Shown here: one piece after another, positions 1 to 8,675 of the stretch | Layout of the letters: every line of letters begins with the position of its first letter | Position numbering within the stretch: position 1 is the first letter of the stretch | NCBI RefSeq assembly: GCF_001806325.1 | Contig: NZ_CP017580.1 | Coordinates: forward strand, 3,410,001-3,474,000 | Direction: 5' to 3' | Source of the DNA: Curtobacterium sp. BH-2-1-1 | GTDB lineage: Bacteria > Actinomycetota > Actinomycetes > Actinomycetales > Microbacteriaceae | Length of the DNA: 64,000 nucleotides | Translations under genes and position numbers: made by a program | Notes under the pieces: generated by a model | What the model was told of the DNA's origin: nothing | The model's database searches: none | What the model saw: the letters and a program-made list of their open reading frames with translations, nothing else

Positions 1-669
1 CTCGACCACCGGCTGCTCCTCGGTGAAGAGCAGCCAGTCGCGGTCGGCGCGGGGGAGGTCCCGCCACGGCCGGTCGATGTCGTAGCCGAGCACCGCCGTC
101 ACGTCGCGGAGGTTCTTGCCCTGCCAGGCACCGGGCCACGCGGTGATCGCGCCGTCGCGGATGCTGAGCGAGTCGTCGTGGACCGCGGACGCCTCGGTGA
201 CCTCGTGCGCGGTGCCGAGTCCGTGGCAGCGGGGACAGGCCCCGGCGGCGGTGTTCGGCGAGAACGAGTCGGACTCGAGCCGGTCGGCTCCCGGCGGGTA
301 GGTGCCGGCGCGGGAGAAGAGCATGCGCATCGAGTTCGACAGGGTCGTCAGCGTGCCCACGGTGGAGCGGGCACTCGGGGCACCGCGGCGCTGCTGCAGG
401 GCGACGGCCGGGGGGAGTCCCGAGATCGACTCCACGTGCGGGGTGGACCCCTGCGCGATGAGCCGCCGGGCGTACGGGGCGACGGACTCGAGGAACCGGC
501 GCTGCGCCTCGGCGAACACGGTGCCGAACGCGAGGCTCGACTTGCCGGAGCCGGAGACGCCGGTGAAGGCGATGATGCGGTCGCGGGGGATGTCGACGTC
601 CACGTCCTGCAGGTTGTGCTCGCGGGCGCCGCGGACGCGGATGAACTCGTCGGGGCGGGGGTCGGGCAT
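1..669 (-). CDS. UvrA-like excinuclease ATPase, N-terminal 223 residues (cut by window edge)
   Basis: UvrA proteins are dimeric DNA-damage-scanning ABC ATPases. The visible part has a Walker A (GVSGSGKSS, residues 37-45), then a CPRC pair (about residues 143-146) where UvrA carries its zinc-binding insertion, and the PGAWQGKNLRD stretch typical of UvrA family members. The ATG at 669 is chosen because a TAGCAT hexamer lies seven bases before it, fitting leaderless transcription. The remainder lies outside the window, so main-repair UvrA and the UvrA2/drug-resistance paralogue cannot be separated with certainty; the short N-terminus before Walker A looks more like a UvrA2-type protein. Confidence 0.88.
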   Translation of the reverse strand, partial: MPDPRPDEFIRVRGAREHNLQDVDVDIPRDRIIAFTGVSGSGKSSLAFGTVFAEAQRRFLESVAPYARRLIAQGSTPHVESISGLPPAVALQQRRGAPSARSTVGTLTTLSNSMRMLFSRAGTYPPGADRLESDSFSPNTAAGACPRCHGLGTAHEVTEASAVHDDSLSIRDGAITAWPGAWQGKNLRDVTAVLGYDIDRPWRDLPRADRDWLLFTEEQPVVE

Positions 670-676
670 CCTCACG

Positions 677-682
677 ATGCTA
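677..682 (-). promoter_or_regulatory. Candidate -10 hexamer, leaderless uvrA-like gene
   Basis: TAGCAT on the minus strand with seven bases to the ATG at 669. Transcription would start at or next to the start codon. A threefold GGGTGCTC-like tandem repeat (696-719) lies just upstream. Confidence 0.4.
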
Positions 683-771
683 GGCCGAGGCGGCTGGGTG
701 CTCGGGTGCTCGGGTGCTGGTGGTGCGCGGGGACCGACCGGTGCGGGTGGTGTGAGGGGACCGTCCGGAGG

Positions 772-1434
772 TCATCCCGACCGTCGTCGATCCGCCGCCG
801 CCAGTGCCCGGCGCATCCGCTCCGCGTCGCCGGCCGCCCACCCGCCGGAACTCGCCAGCGGCAACTCCGTCATGTGCCGACGCAGGTGCTCCGGGTAGTC
901 CCGCACGACCCGGTCGGGGTCGTCCCGCACCGTGGCGTACAGCGCGAACAGGTCGGCGACGACCAGCCGGCCGTCCGAGCCGCGCATCACGTTCGCCGGG
1001 TTGTCGTCGAGCGGACCCCACCACGGCTGCTCCCGGGCGCCACGCGCGTGCACGGCGTCGATGTGCTCGGCGAGCGCCGCCACGTCCGGCTCACGGGCAC
1101 CGATCGACCGGTGGAAGGCCGCCCCCTCGGCCGCGGACACCGGCGCGAGGTACTCCATCACCGTGAGGTCGGACCCGCCCTCGAGCACGCGGTGGTCGAC
1201 CAGCACGGGGACCTGACGGGTGTGCGCCGCCACACGGTAGAGCATCGCCGAGTACGGCCCGGCGGGGTCGAACGGGCTGACCCGCGCCGCGAGCCGACCG
1301 GAGGGGGAACGGAACGCGCACGCCCAGTCCCCGGTGCCGCACGGCGTCCACCCGAGGCCCTCGAGTGTCCGGACCACCTCGGTCCACGGCATCTCGGCGG
1401 TGAGGTGCTCGTCGTACGCGTCGTCGCTGTCCAC
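772..1434 (-). CDS. Kinase-like protein (aminoglycoside phosphotransferase/protein kinase fold)
   Basis: 220 residues from a GTG start; the open frame extends upstream without a convincing start. A hinge-like MEYL is followed by DDNPANVM, which fits the kinase catalytic loop (Asp, four residues, Asn), and then VVADLF, which fits the DFG-type metal-binding Asp. A clear Gly-rich loop is not visible. The loop lacks the usual His before the catalytic Asp. Function and substrate are unknown; a small-molecule kinase or degenerate kinase are both possible. Confidence 0.6.
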   Translation of the reverse strand: MDSDDAYDEHLTAEMPWTEVVRTLEGLGWTPCGTGDWACAFRSPSGRLAARVSPFDPAGPYSAMLYRVAAHTRQVPVLVDHRVLEGGSDLTVMEYLAPVSAAEGAAFHRSIGAREPDVAALAEHIDAVHARGAREQPWWGPLDDNPANVMRGSDGRLVVADLFALYATVRDDPDRVVRDYPEHLRRHMTELPLASSGGWAAGDAERMRRALAAADRRRSG

Positions 1435-1543
1435 CGCCCCATCCTGCACGACCCGCCCACGGGCTTCCGCACGCGCCGACGGTCTGGGACGATCGACGCG
1501 ACACGGACGACGGCGCCCGTGCACCATCCGCGAGGAGTCCACC

Positions 1544-1963
1544 ATGACCGTCCGACTCAACCCGTACATCGGCCTCCGCGACCAGGCCCGTGACGCGCTC
1601 GACTTCTACCACGGCGTCTTCGGCGGCGAACTCACCGTCAACACCTTCGGCGAGGCCGGGATGGCACAGGACCCCGCCGACGCCGACAAGGTCATGCACG
1701 GCCAGCTCGAGGGCGAGAACGGTCTGCTGCTCATGGCCTCCGACGCACCGACCGGCATGGAGGGCCCCGACGTCAGCAACATCTCGGTGTCCCTGAGCGG
1801 TGACGACGAAGCAGCCCTCACGCGCTACTGGAACGGGCTCGCCGACGGGGCGAAGACGATCATCGAACCCCTCACGAAGGCCCCGTGGGGCGACACGTTC
1901 GGCATGGTCACCGACCGCTTCGGCGTGACCTGGCTCGTCAACATCAGCGGCGCGGCGGGCTGA
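1544..1963 (+). CDS. VOC-superfamily protein (PhnB/glyoxalase-like)
   Basis: 139 residues. The opening LNPYIGLRDQARDALDFYHGVFGGEL is the typical first beta-alpha-beta unit of PhnB-like vicinal-oxygen-chelate proteins, and the closing WGDTFGMVTDRFGVTWLVNI is the matching second unit. A GAGGAG Shine-Dalgarno sits about eight bases before the ATG. Members bind metal or small ligands (3-demethylubiquinone-type annotation is common) but the substrate is not predictable. The gene ends inside the last codons of the convergent methyltransferase-like gene (20-bp overlap). Confidence 0.85.
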   Translation: MTVRLNPYIGLRDQARDALDFYHGVFGGELTVNTFGEAGMAQDPADADKVMHGQLEGENGLLLMASDAPTGMEGPDVSNISVSLSGDDEAALTRYWNGLADGAKTIIEPLTKAPWGDTFGMVTDRFGVTWLVNISGAAG

Positions 1964-2891
1964 TCGCGTCCGCCGGGGCGCTCGCCGGGACCGGCCACCG
2001 GGGGACCCAGCACCGGACGCGTGCGGCGTAGCGCCGGAAGTCGTCGCCGAACCGGTGGTCGAGGTCGGCCTCTTCGAGCGGGCGGACGACGCAGTTCCAG
2101 ACGATCGACCCGGCGAGCGCGTACACGACGACCATCCACGAGGTGAGCAGGAGCCCGACGGCGACGCCCTGGGCGATCCCGGCGAGCGCCATCGGGTTGC
2201 GCACCGATCGGTACGGACCGGCGATCACGAGCCGGTTCGGCATCGCGGACGGCAGCGGGGTCCCGGCGCCCTGCGTCGACATCGCCGCTGCGGACGCGAT
2301 GCCGAGCGCACTTGCGGCGACGAGTGCGACGGCTCCGGTGACGACAGCGGTGGTCACGACGCCGTCGGGCAGCGTCGGGTGGAGCCGCCAGCGGTGCTCG
2401 GCGGCGGCGATGACGAGCGGCAGGACCCCGAGGAAGAGCCCCCAGAAGACGGTGATCTGCAGGACGGTGCCGAGGACGTGGCGGCGGCGACCCGCGTCGG
2501 GGTCGGCGGTGCGGAACCGCAGCGGGCCGGTCGTCAGCCACTCGGTCGGGACCCGGCCGAGCACGACGAGCGCCAGGGCGAGGGCGGACCCGACGGTCGC
2601 GCCGATCATCACGAGCACACCGGCACCGGCCTCGGTCGTCGCGGTGGCCCAGACGGCCAGGGCGGCCATGACCAGCGCGGTCCACCCGGTCGTGACCACC
2701 GCGGCGGCGCGACTGCCGGCCGCCGCGAGCGCCGATGCCACGACGAAGAGCGGGACGTCGAACACCGCGACGACGACGGGGTCGAGCGAGCCGAGGGTCG
2801 CCGACCGGACCCCGGGGAGGGTGCACACCGCGATCCACCAGAGGGCCCCCGCGACCGACTGGACCGCGAAGTACCGTCGGCCCCAGGACAT
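1944..2891 (-). CDS. Polytopic isoprenylcysteine-methyltransferase-like membrane protein
   Basis: 315 residues with about six to seven hydrophobic segments. The C-terminal part (GPYRSVRNPMALAGI, then a membrane pair, then EEADLDHRFGDDFRRYAARVRCWVPR) matches the PEMT/ICMT-like methyltransferase signature, in which the R-x-P-M/L and E-E-x-L motifs bind S-adenosylmethionine. The N-terminal half is an additional membrane domain. Start chosen at the ATG preceded by TACCGT at six bases; the longer in-frame extension is not hydrophobic and looks non-coding. The methyl acceptor is unknown. Confidence 0.75.
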   Translation of the reverse strand: MSWGRRYFAVQSVAGALWWIAVCTLPGVRSATLGSLDPVVVAVFDVPLFVVASALAAAGSRAAAVVTTGWTALVMAALAVWATATTEAGAGVLVMIGATVGSALALALVVLGRVPTEWLTTGPLRFRTADPDAGRRRHVLGTVLQITVFWGLFLGVLPLVIAAAEHRWRLHPTLPDGVVTTAVVTGAVALVAASALGIASAAAMSTQGAGTPLPSAMPNRLVIAGPYRSVRNPMALAGIAQGVAVGLLLTSWMVVVYALAGSIVWNCVVRPLEEADLDHRFGDDFRRYAARVRCWVPRWPVPASAPADAISPPRR

Positions 2892-2897
2892 GCGAGC

Positions 2898-2903
2898 ACG
2901 GTA
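2898..2903 (-). promoter_or_regulatory. Candidate -10 hexamer, leaderless methyltransferase-like gene
   Basis: TACCGT on the minus strand, six bases before the ATG at 2891. Confidence 0.45.
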
Positions 2904-3043
2904 GCAGTGCGGGATCCCGGCAACGGACACCGCAAGAATCGCGCAACGCCCCGGTCCCCGCGTTGTCGACCGTGCTCGAGCCGACCTACCGTTCCGGCTG
3001 TGTGCGAGGACGCACACGTCCCCCTGCGAGACCTGGAGGCGGC

Positions 3044-3682
3044 ATGTCCGCACGCACCGCATCTCCGTCCACGTTCGGCTCACGGCTGCGCGACGACGTC
3101 GTCCACGCCCGCGAGTACACGCTGTTCACGCTGCTGCTCGGGTCGCCGTTCCTGCCGCGTGCGGTACGCCGGTTGATCGCGTCCGCCGCGGGCGCCGACC
3201 TCGCGTCGAGCCCCGGTCCGCTGTTCTCACTGACGGGGGACCCGAAGAACCTCGTGGTCGGCCGGGGCGTGTACTTCAACCGGAACGTCACGGTCGAGGC
3301 CGTCGCGCCGGTCCGGATCGGCGACCACACCGCGATCGGGATGCAGGTGCTCGTGATGACGAGCCACCACGAGATCGGCGACGACGGGGCGTGGAGCGAG
3401 ACCGCCTCGGGCCGGTCGGTCGACATCGGCGAGCGGGTCTGGATCGGTGGGCGTGCCGTCGTGCTGCCCGGGACGGTCATCGAGGACGACGTGGTGATCG
3501 CGGCCGGGGCGGTCGTCCGGGGGCGGCTCACCTCCCACGGGGTCTACGCGGGGGTGCCGGCGCGGCGAATCCGCGAACTCGGCCTCCCGGGCGCCGCCCC
3601 CGCCCCCGCACCTGCGGCCGCAGCGGCGACGCCCGCGGTCCCGGCCGCAGGCGTCGCTCCGGCGGTCAGTCCTGCCGGTTGA
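3044..3682 (+). CDS. Left-handed beta-helix (hexapeptide repeat) acetyltransferase
   Basis: 212 residues, with a GGAGGC Shine-Dalgarno just before the ATG. The middle shows hexapeptide turns (VRIGDHTAIGMQ, VDIGERVWIGGRAVVLPGTVIEDDVVIAAGAVV) and the catalytic-type His pair in TSHHEIG. The layout is that of the LacA/NodL/WecB-like acyl-CoA transferases that O-acetylate sugars or envelope glycans. About 25 C-terminal residues are Ala/Pro repeats, probably disordered. Its stop overlaps the end of the small convergent gene. The acceptor is unknown. Confidence 0.88.
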   Translation: MSARTASPSTFGSRLRDDVVHAREYTLFTLLLGSPFLPRAVRRLIASAAGADLASSPGPLFSLTGDPKNLVVGRGVYFNRNVTVEAVAPVRIGDHTAIGMQVLVMTSHHEIGDDGAWSETASGRSVDIGERVWIGGRAVVLPGTVIEDDVVIAAGAVVRGRLTSHGVYAGVPARRIRELGLPGAAPAPAPAAAAATPAVPAAGVAPAVSPAG

Positions 3683-3803
3683 TCTGGCCCAGCCAGCGCC
3701 CGAACGACGGCTTGCGCTCGTCGTGCAGGACGGAGACCGTCGTCGCCGGCGTGCAGCTCCGCTGGACGTCGACGGCCGTGCTCTCGTGGAGGTCGTGGCT
3801 CAT
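3666..3803 (-). CDS. 45-residue protein of unknown function
   Basis: Starts at an ATG with a strong AAGGAG Shine-Dalgarno. The product is soluble and mildly basic at the C-terminus (PSFGRWLGQINRQD). No family recognised. The strong ribosome site and the tight 17-bp tail overlap with the acetyltransferase gene argue that it is real; length keeps confidence moderate. Confidence 0.5.
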   Translation of the reverse strand: MSHDLHESTAVDVQRSCTPATTVSVLHDERKPSFGRWLGQINRQD

Positions 3804-3891
3804 GGTGTGCTCCTTCGCGTTCGGTGGTGGATGAGACACCCGGGACGCGCGTTCCATTCCCGGGTGCGTGCAGCCCGTGGGCCGTGCCCGG

Positions 3892-4791
3892 TCAGGGCGT
3901 CACCATGCCGCCGTTCACGTTGAGGGTCTCGCCGGCGACGTAGCTCGACTCGTGCGAGGCGAGGAACACGTAGGCGGGCGCGAGCTCGGCCGGCTGCGCG
4001 GCGCGGCCCATCGGCGACTCGCTCGACCCGAACTCGGGCAGCGACTCCGGATCGACGCCGCCGCTCGGCTGCAGGACGGTCCAGGTGGGTCCGGGAGCCA
4101 CGATGTTCACCCGGATCCCACGCTCGACGAGTGCCTGCGACAGCCCCTTCGAGAGGTTGTTGATCGCGCCCTTCGACGCCGCGTAGTCGAGCCGGTCCGG
4201 AGCGGGCGCGTACGCCTCCATCGACGCCGTCGTGGTGATCGTCGACCCCGGCTGCAGGTGGGGGAGTGCAGCGCGGACCAGGCGGAACAGCCCGAACACG
4301 TTGACGTCGAACGTCGCCTCGAACTGCTCGTCGGTGAGGTCCTCGACCTCGGGCTGCCAGCGCTGCTTGCCGGCCACGCTCACGAGCGCGTCGAGGCCGC
4401 CGAGTCCCGCGACGGCCTGCTCCACCAGCGTGGTCGCGTACGACCGGTCGCGCAGGTCACCTGGTACCGCGACGGCGGTCCGGCCCGCGGCGCGGATCTG
4501 CTCGATGACGTGGTCCGCGTCGGACTGCTCCTCCGGGAGGTACGCGAGCGCGACGTCGGCACCCTCGCGTGCGAACGCGATGGCGACGGCGCCACCGATA
4601 CCGGAGTCCGCGCCGGTGATCAGCGCCTTCCGACCGGCGAGCCGGCCGGTTCCCCGGTAGGTCTCCTCACCGAGGTCCGGTACCGGCCGCATGCGGCTCT
4701 GGAGGCCCGGCTCGGCTTGCGTCTGCGGCTCCGGCTGGACGTCGGGGTAGCGGGTGCGCGGGTCGGCTGGCTCGTACTGGTCGCGGGGCAT
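3892..4791 (-). CDS. Short-chain dehydrogenase/reductase, YghA/YhxC-like
   Basis: 299 residues. After a 50-residue Pro/Gln-rich leader come the nucleotide-binding TGADSGIGG, an NxxG-like position (VAGKQRW), the active-site serine region (TTTASMEAY), YAASK with the catalytic Tyr and Lys, and the closing GETLNVNGG typical of classical SDRs. The extended N-terminus and the GEETYRGTGRL lead-in match the YghA/GsiB-neighbour subgroup often induced by general stress. Substrate unknown. It lies head-to-tail behind a hydrolase on the same strand, 77 bp apart. Confidence 0.9.
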   Translation of the reverse strand: MPRDQYEPADPRTRYPDVQPEPQTQAEPGLQSRMRPVPDLGEETYRGTGRLAGRKALITGADSGIGGAVAIAFAREGADVALAYLPEEQSDADHVIEQIRAAGRTAVAVPGDLRDRSYATTLVEQAVAGLGGLDALVSVAGKQRWQPEVEDLTDEQFEATFDVNVFGLFRLVRAALPHLQPGSTITTTASMEAYAPAPDRLDYAASKGAINNLSKGLSQALVERGIRVNIVAPGPTWTVLQPSGGVDPESLPEFGSSESPMGRAAQPAELAPAYVFLASHESSYVAGETLNVNGGMVTP

Positions 4792-4868
4792 GGTGCGGGT
4801 CCTCTCATCGGTTCCCTCCCACAGAACCGGACGGCATCTGGACCGCCGCCCAGGAGTGCGGTGTCCGG

Positions 4869-5603
4869 TCAGTGCCGCGCGCGACGGCGGGGTGCGACAC
4901 CGTCGCTCTTGTCGGCCGCGTGGAACGCCTCGACGAGCTGCGCGACGAGGTCCGGCTGCTCGACGACGAGGCCGTGCGTCGCCCTCGGGACCACCGCGAG
5001 TTCGCCGTCCGGCAGTGCCTCGAGCATCTGGGCGAGGTGGTCGAGCCGCACCTCGTCGTCGTCCCCGCACAGGATGAGGACCGGGACGTCGAGGCCGCGG
5101 AGCTGCGCCACCGTCACCGCGGGTTCCGCCGTGTGCAGCACCCGCGACTTGACGGTGACGACCTCCCAGTGCTCCGGAGGGTCGGGGGACACCTCGGCGT
5201 AGGCGTCCGCCATGAACCGGGGCGGGTCACCGTCGAGGACGCCCTCGTGCCAGCCGTCGACGGAGAAGGGTGCACCGCCGAACACGAGCGACCGCACCAG
5301 GTCCGGGTGGGCGAGCGCGAGGTGCAGCCCGACGATCGCGCCGTCGCTCCACCCGACGAGGTGCACGGGACCGGCGCCGAGGGACCGCACGGTGCCGGCG
5401 AGTTCCTCGGCCATGTCCGCGAAGTGCCACGGGCCGTCGACGTCGGGAGAGCGACCGTGCCCGGCTCGGTCGACGAGCACGACACGGGCGCCACCGAACG
5501 CCTCGGCCAGCGCCGACATCGACCGGGAATCGGTGCCACCGGGGTGGAGCAGCACGATCGGGGTGCCCGGACCACCCGGGTCGGAGGTCCAGGGTTCGGT
5601 CAT
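4869..5603 (-). CDS. Alpha/beta-hydrolase
   Basis: 244 residues from the ATG at 5603, which has GGGAG eight bases upstream; an ATG five codons earlier is possible. Visible: oxyanion-side LLHPGGTDSR, DRAGHGRS, nucleophile elbow GWSDG, an acidic strand (LILCGDDDE) and the catalytic His in RATHGLV. The order and spacing are those of a complete catalytic triad. Likely an esterase or haloperoxidase-like enzyme; substrate unknown. Confidence 0.88.
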   Translation of the reverse strand: MTEPWTSDPGGPGTPIVLLHPGGTDSRSMSALAEAFGGARVVLVDRAGHGRSPDVDGPWHFADMAEELAGTVRSLGAGPVHLVGWSDGAIVGLHLALAHPDLVRSLVFGGAPFSVDGWHEGVLDGDPPRFMADAYAEVSPDPPEHWEVVTVKSRVLHTAEPAVTVAQLRGLDVPVLILCGDDDEVRLDHLAQMLEALPDGELAVVPRATHGLVVEQPDLVAQLVEAFHAADKSDGVAPRRRARH

Positions 5604-5634
5604 GCCGGAGTCTCCCACGTCGAGGACCCGGGCG

Positions 5635-5640
5635 TACGGT
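5635..5640 (+). promoter_or_regulatory. Candidate -10 hexamer for the gene at 5648
   Basis: TACGGT, seven bases before the ATG; consistent with leaderless transcription. Confidence 0.4.
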
Positions 5641-5647
5641 GTGCGCC

Positions 5648-5902
5648 ATGCCGAACCAACTCAAGAAGCCGGACATGTACGAGGAGCTCCGCAAGGAGGG
5701 CAACTCGAAGGAGAAGGCCGCCCGCATCAGCAACGCCGCCGCGGCGCGGGGCGAGCACGCCGTGGCGAAGAGGGGCGGCGAGTCCGGGTCCTACGACGAC
5801 TGGACCGTGGCGGACCTCAAGCGACGCGCGAAGGAGCTCGGCATCACCGGGTACTCGTCGAAGCGGAAGGCCGAGCTCGTCGAGGCGCTCCGGGAGCACT
5901 GA
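5648..5902 (+). CDS. Small Rho-N/SAP-like domain protein
   Basis: 84 residues. The first half (PDMYEELRKEGNSKEKAARISNAAA) resembles the short DUF7218-type module of small actinobacterial proteins; the second half (WTVADLKRRAKELGITGYSSKRKAELVEAL) is a clear Rho N-terminal/SAP-like helix-extended-loop-helix, which usually binds single-stranded nucleic acid. Highly charged, no membrane segment. Probably a small nucleic-acid-associated protein; its role is not known. Confidence 0.8.
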   Translation: MPNQLKKPDMYEELRKEGNSKEKAARISNAAAARGEHAVAKRGGESGSYDDWTVADLKRRAKELGITGYSSKRKAELVEALREH

Positions 5903-5923
5903 CGGTACCGGGAGCACTGACGG
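5891..5923 (+). repeat. 18-bp-period tandem duplication across a stop codon
   Basis: CGGGAGCACTGACGG occurs at 5891 and again at 5909, so the last codons and the stop of the preceding gene are duplicated downstream. Confidence 0.8.
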
Positions 5924-5942
5924 CATCTGGCACCATGGAGTC

Positions 5943-6161
5943 GTGAACGAGACGGGCATGCCGCGCTTCCGACGGATCTGGTCGACGGTGCAGGTGGGCG
6001 TGCTCGCCGTGGCCATCGTGTTCTGCGTCGTGATGCTCGTGATCGGACAGGGCAAGCTCGATCGCGTGTACGCCGTGGCCGCGGTGTTCTTCGGTCTCGC
6101 CCTCATCGGGCACAGCACGTACCTGTGGCTGGTCGCGCGGAACGGCCGCGGCCGCCCCTGA
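5943..6161 (+). CDS. Small two-segment membrane protein
   Basis: 72 residues from a GTG start; an ATG at 5958 would shorten it by five codons. Two hydrophobic helices (VQVGVLAVAIVFCVVMLVIG and VYAVAAVFFGLALIGHSTYL) separated by a short polar turn. No family recognised. It ends three bases before the convergent glucanase gene. Confidence 0.6.
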   Translation: MNETGMPRFRRIWSTVQVGVLAVAIVFCVVMLVIGQGKLDRVYAVAAVFFGLALIGHSTYLWLVARNGRGRP

Positions 6162-6164
6162 GCC

Positions 6165-6998
6165 TCAGGCGTTCGCGAAGACGCGCACCCAGTCCACCGT
6201 CATCTGCTGCGGGAAGCGCGTCGACGCGTCGGGTGACCCGGGCCACGAGCCGCCGACGGCCACGTTGAGGACGACGAAGAACGGCTTGTCGAACACCCAC
6301 GGGTCCGCCCCGACGTCGGCACGGGTCAGCGTCCGGTACGCCGTGCCGTCGACCGACCACGTGATCGAGTCCGGACGCCAGTCGACGCCGAACACGTGGA
6401 AGTCGTCGGCGAACGGAGCCCCCGTGGGGTTCGTGGACGCCGCCGAGATGCCCTGCGCGCCGGAGTACCCCGGACCGTGCACCGTGCCGTGGACCACGGT
6501 CGGTTCGTACCCGACGTTCTCCATCACGTCGATCTCGCCGCAGGCCGGCCACCCGACCGACCCGATGTCCGCGCCGAGCATCCAGAACGCGGGCCAGATC
6601 CCCTGCCCCCGGGGGATCCGGATGCGCGCCTCGATCCGGCCGTACTGCGCCGTCGAGGTGCCCTCGGTCTTCAGTCGTGCCGAGGTGAACGAACCGTCGG
6701 CCTCACGCCGAGCGGTGATCACGAGGTTGCCGGCACCGTCGAGCGCCGCGTTCCGCCGGGAGTCCGTGTAGGTCTGCAGTTCCCCGTTGCCCCACCCGCC
6801 CGCGCCGAGGTCGTACCGCCAGACGGCGCTGTTCGGCGCACTGCCTGCTGGCCCGTCGAACTCGTCCGCGGCGAGCAGGGTGCCCGCTGCCGCCACGGCC
6901 GGTGTGGAGCGGCTCGCGATGCTCGTGCCGACGATCGCGGCGGTGGTCCCGGCGATGCCGGCGGTCATGAACCGGCGACGGTCGATGCGGTCGTCCAC
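6165..6998 (-). CDS. Secreted GH16 endo-beta-1,3-glucanase (laminarinase-like)
   Basis: 277 residues. The N-terminus has a Tat signal (DRRRFMTAG followed by an Ala-rich hydrophobic stretch ending near AVA). The mature part is a GH16 jelly roll: WRYDLGAGGWGNGELQTYT is the typical substrate-cleft strand, and GEIDVMENVG contains the nucleophile Glu, assisting Asp and acid/base Glu (E-I-D-x-M-E). It should hydrolyse beta-1,3-glucans of fungi, algae or plant callose outside the cell. No carbohydrate-binding module is present. Confidence 0.95.
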   Translation of the reverse strand: MDDRIDRRRFMTAGIAGTTAAIVGTSIASRSTPAVAAAGTLLAADEFDGPAGSAPNSAVWRYDLGAGGWGNGELQTYTDSRRNAALDGAGNLVITARREADGSFTSARLKTEGTSTAQYGRIEARIRIPRGQGIWPAFWMLGADIGSVGWPACGEIDVMENVGYEPTVVHGTVHGPGYSGAQGISAASTNPTGAPFADDFHVFGVDWRPDSITWSVDGTAYRTLTRADVGADPWVFDKPFFVVLNVAVGGSWPGSPDASTRFPQQMTVDWVRVFANA

Positions 6999-7028
6999 GT
7001 CGTCCTCCTCAGGTGTGCGCGTGGGTGG

Positions 7029-8339
7029 TCAGGGTCGGTAGGCGATGCAGAGCACCGTGACGTCGTCGGGGTGCTCGCCGCGGTGGGCGAGCTCGGTGAT
7101 CCCGTCGACGAGCTGCTGGGGGTGCGAGCGTTCGGCGACCCAGGCCTCGAAGCGGTCGAGCGCGTCGAGGTCCCCGCCGAAGAGGTCGAGCACCCCGTCG
7201 CTGACGCTCACGACGACGTCGCCGGGCTCGAGGTCGGTCGTCTCGCTCGACCACGAGGTCCCGACGCCGATCGGCAGGTGCCCGGACCGCAGCGACCGGA
7301 CCGTGCCGTCGGCACGCCGGAGCAGGCTCAACCCGTGGCCGGCGTCGACCCAGCGGGCGTGGCCGTCGCGGTCGATCCGCACGTGGAAGCACGTCGTGAA
7401 CTGTGCGCTCTCGACGTCGGACGTCCCGGTCGCCAGGCCGGCGGCCGCTCGACGGACCGCCGTGGCCGCGTCCGGTTCGTCGACGGTGCTGCGCACGAGG
7501 GACCGGACCGCGGCGGCGATCATGCCGGCGCCGACGCCCTTGCCCATCACGTCGCCGAGCGTGAAGGCCGCGCCGTCCGGTGTCGGGAACCAGTCGTAGA
7601 AGTCGCCGCCGACGGTCCGTGCCGGGATGCACACCCCGAGTGCGTGGAGTTCCGGTGGGAGTCCCTCCGTGGACGCGGGCAGCAGGGACTGCTGGACGAG
7701 GGCGGCCCGGTCGATCTCACCCTCGGCCACGCGACGACGACGCTGTGCGGTGCTGAGCCGGACGTCCGCCTGCCGGGCGAGCTCGTTGGTCACGGCCGCC
7801 GTCGCGCCGTACACGACGACCGCGAAGGCGAGCCGGACGAGTTCGCTCGGACGCGGTTCGGTGGGTTCCAGCACGTACGGCAGCAGCAGCGTGGCGCAGG
7901 TCCCGAGCAGCGGGTACAGCACGTGGCGCCGACCTGGGCTCGCCGCCATCCAGATCACCGGCAGGACGACGACGGCGAGGAACACCGAACGGGTGTCGCC
8001 CGTGCCGTACCGGAGCAGCCCGATCGCGATGAAGTCGATCGCCGGGACGACCAGCTCGGCGCGGGCGGCGCCCGGCCAGCGCGCCATGACAGCTGCCGCC
8101 AGCAGTCCGCCGAGGGCGAGTGCCACGCCGGTCCACATCCGCGGCGCGTCGGTGACCGGGAGCCAGGGCGTGAGTGTGCTGGTCACCGCGGCGGCCACCA
8201 CGAGGGCGGCGACGACGGACTGCTTCGCCAGGGGCGCCCACGAGGCGCGGAGCCCGACGAGCGCGATGGGCCCGGTGTCCTCCCGTGCGGTCACGGTCCA
8301 GGTCCTGGGGGTCGCGGTCGAGCCGGCCGTGCTGGTCAT
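7029..8339 (-). CDS. Membrane-anchored SpoIIE/RsbU-type protein phosphatase
   Basis: 436 residues: about six hydrophobic segments in residues 35-185, a short linker, then a PP2C-type SpoIIE domain. Metal-binding acidic positions are visible in GGDFYDW (244-250), GDVMGKG (262-268), VSDGVLD (from 378) and DDVTVL (425-430). Such enzymes dephosphorylate STAS-domain anti-anti-sigma factors. The only STAS gene in the window is at 44204, with its kinase-like partner, so the two could act together, although they are 36 kb apart. Confidence 0.9.
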   Translation of the reverse strand: MTSTAGSTATPRTWTVTAREDTGPIALVGLRASWAPLAKQSVVAALVVAAAVTSTLTPWLPVTDAPRMWTGVALALGGLLAAAVMARWPGAARAELVVPAIDFIAIGLLRYGTGDTRSVFLAVVVLPVIWMAASPGRRHVLYPLLGTCATLLLPYVLEPTEPRPSELVRLAFAVVVYGATAAVTNELARQADVRLSTAQRRRRVAEGEIDRAALVQQSLLPASTEGLPPELHALGVCIPARTVGGDFYDWFPTPDGAAFTLGDVMGKGVGAGMIAAAVRSLVRSTVDEPDAATAVRRAAAGLATGTSDVESAQFTTCFHVRIDRDGHARWVDAGHGLSLLRRADGTVRSLRSGHLPIGVGTSWSSETTDLEPGDVVVSVSDGVLDLFGGDLDALDRFEAWVAERSHPQQLVDGITELAHRGEHPDDVTVLCIAYRP

Positions 8340-8388
8340 CGGGTCGAGTCAAGCCCCTCCGGCCCGGCGGGGCAAGCCCGTGCCCGGG

Positions 8389-8649
8389 TCACCCGAAGTG
8401 GAAGGCGAACGGCGCGAGCAACCCCGCGACCCAGACGAGCACCATCACGAGGGCGCCGATCGCGATGAACCGTCGGCGGCGTCGGAGCCTCGGACTCGGT
8501 TCGTCGCCCCACATCTGTGCGCGGACGAGGACCCGGTTCGCCTGCTCGACGACCTTGCGCACCTCGGGGTCGTCGAGTTCCAGCACGCCGTCGCGGGCGT
8601 GCTGGGTGATGACGGTCGCCTCGTCGACGGTGAGGTCGTCCTTGCGCAT
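8389..8649 (-). CDS. Small single-pass membrane protein
   Basis: 86 residues. A charged helical N-terminal half (DLTVDEATVITQHARDGVLELDDPEVRKVVEQANRVL) precedes an Arg cluster (RLRRRRRF) and one C-terminal transmembrane helix. By positive-inside, the N-terminus is cytoplasmic. No family recognised. It sits between the phosphatase and the HD gene, all on the same strand. Confidence 0.7.
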   Translation of the reverse strand: MRKDDLTVDEATVITQHARDGVLELDDPEVRKVVEQANRVLVRAQMWGDEPSPRLRRRRRFIAIGALVMVLVWVAGLLAPFAFHFG

Positions 8650-8675
8650 GCGCCCATCGTGGCAGGCGGCCCGCG

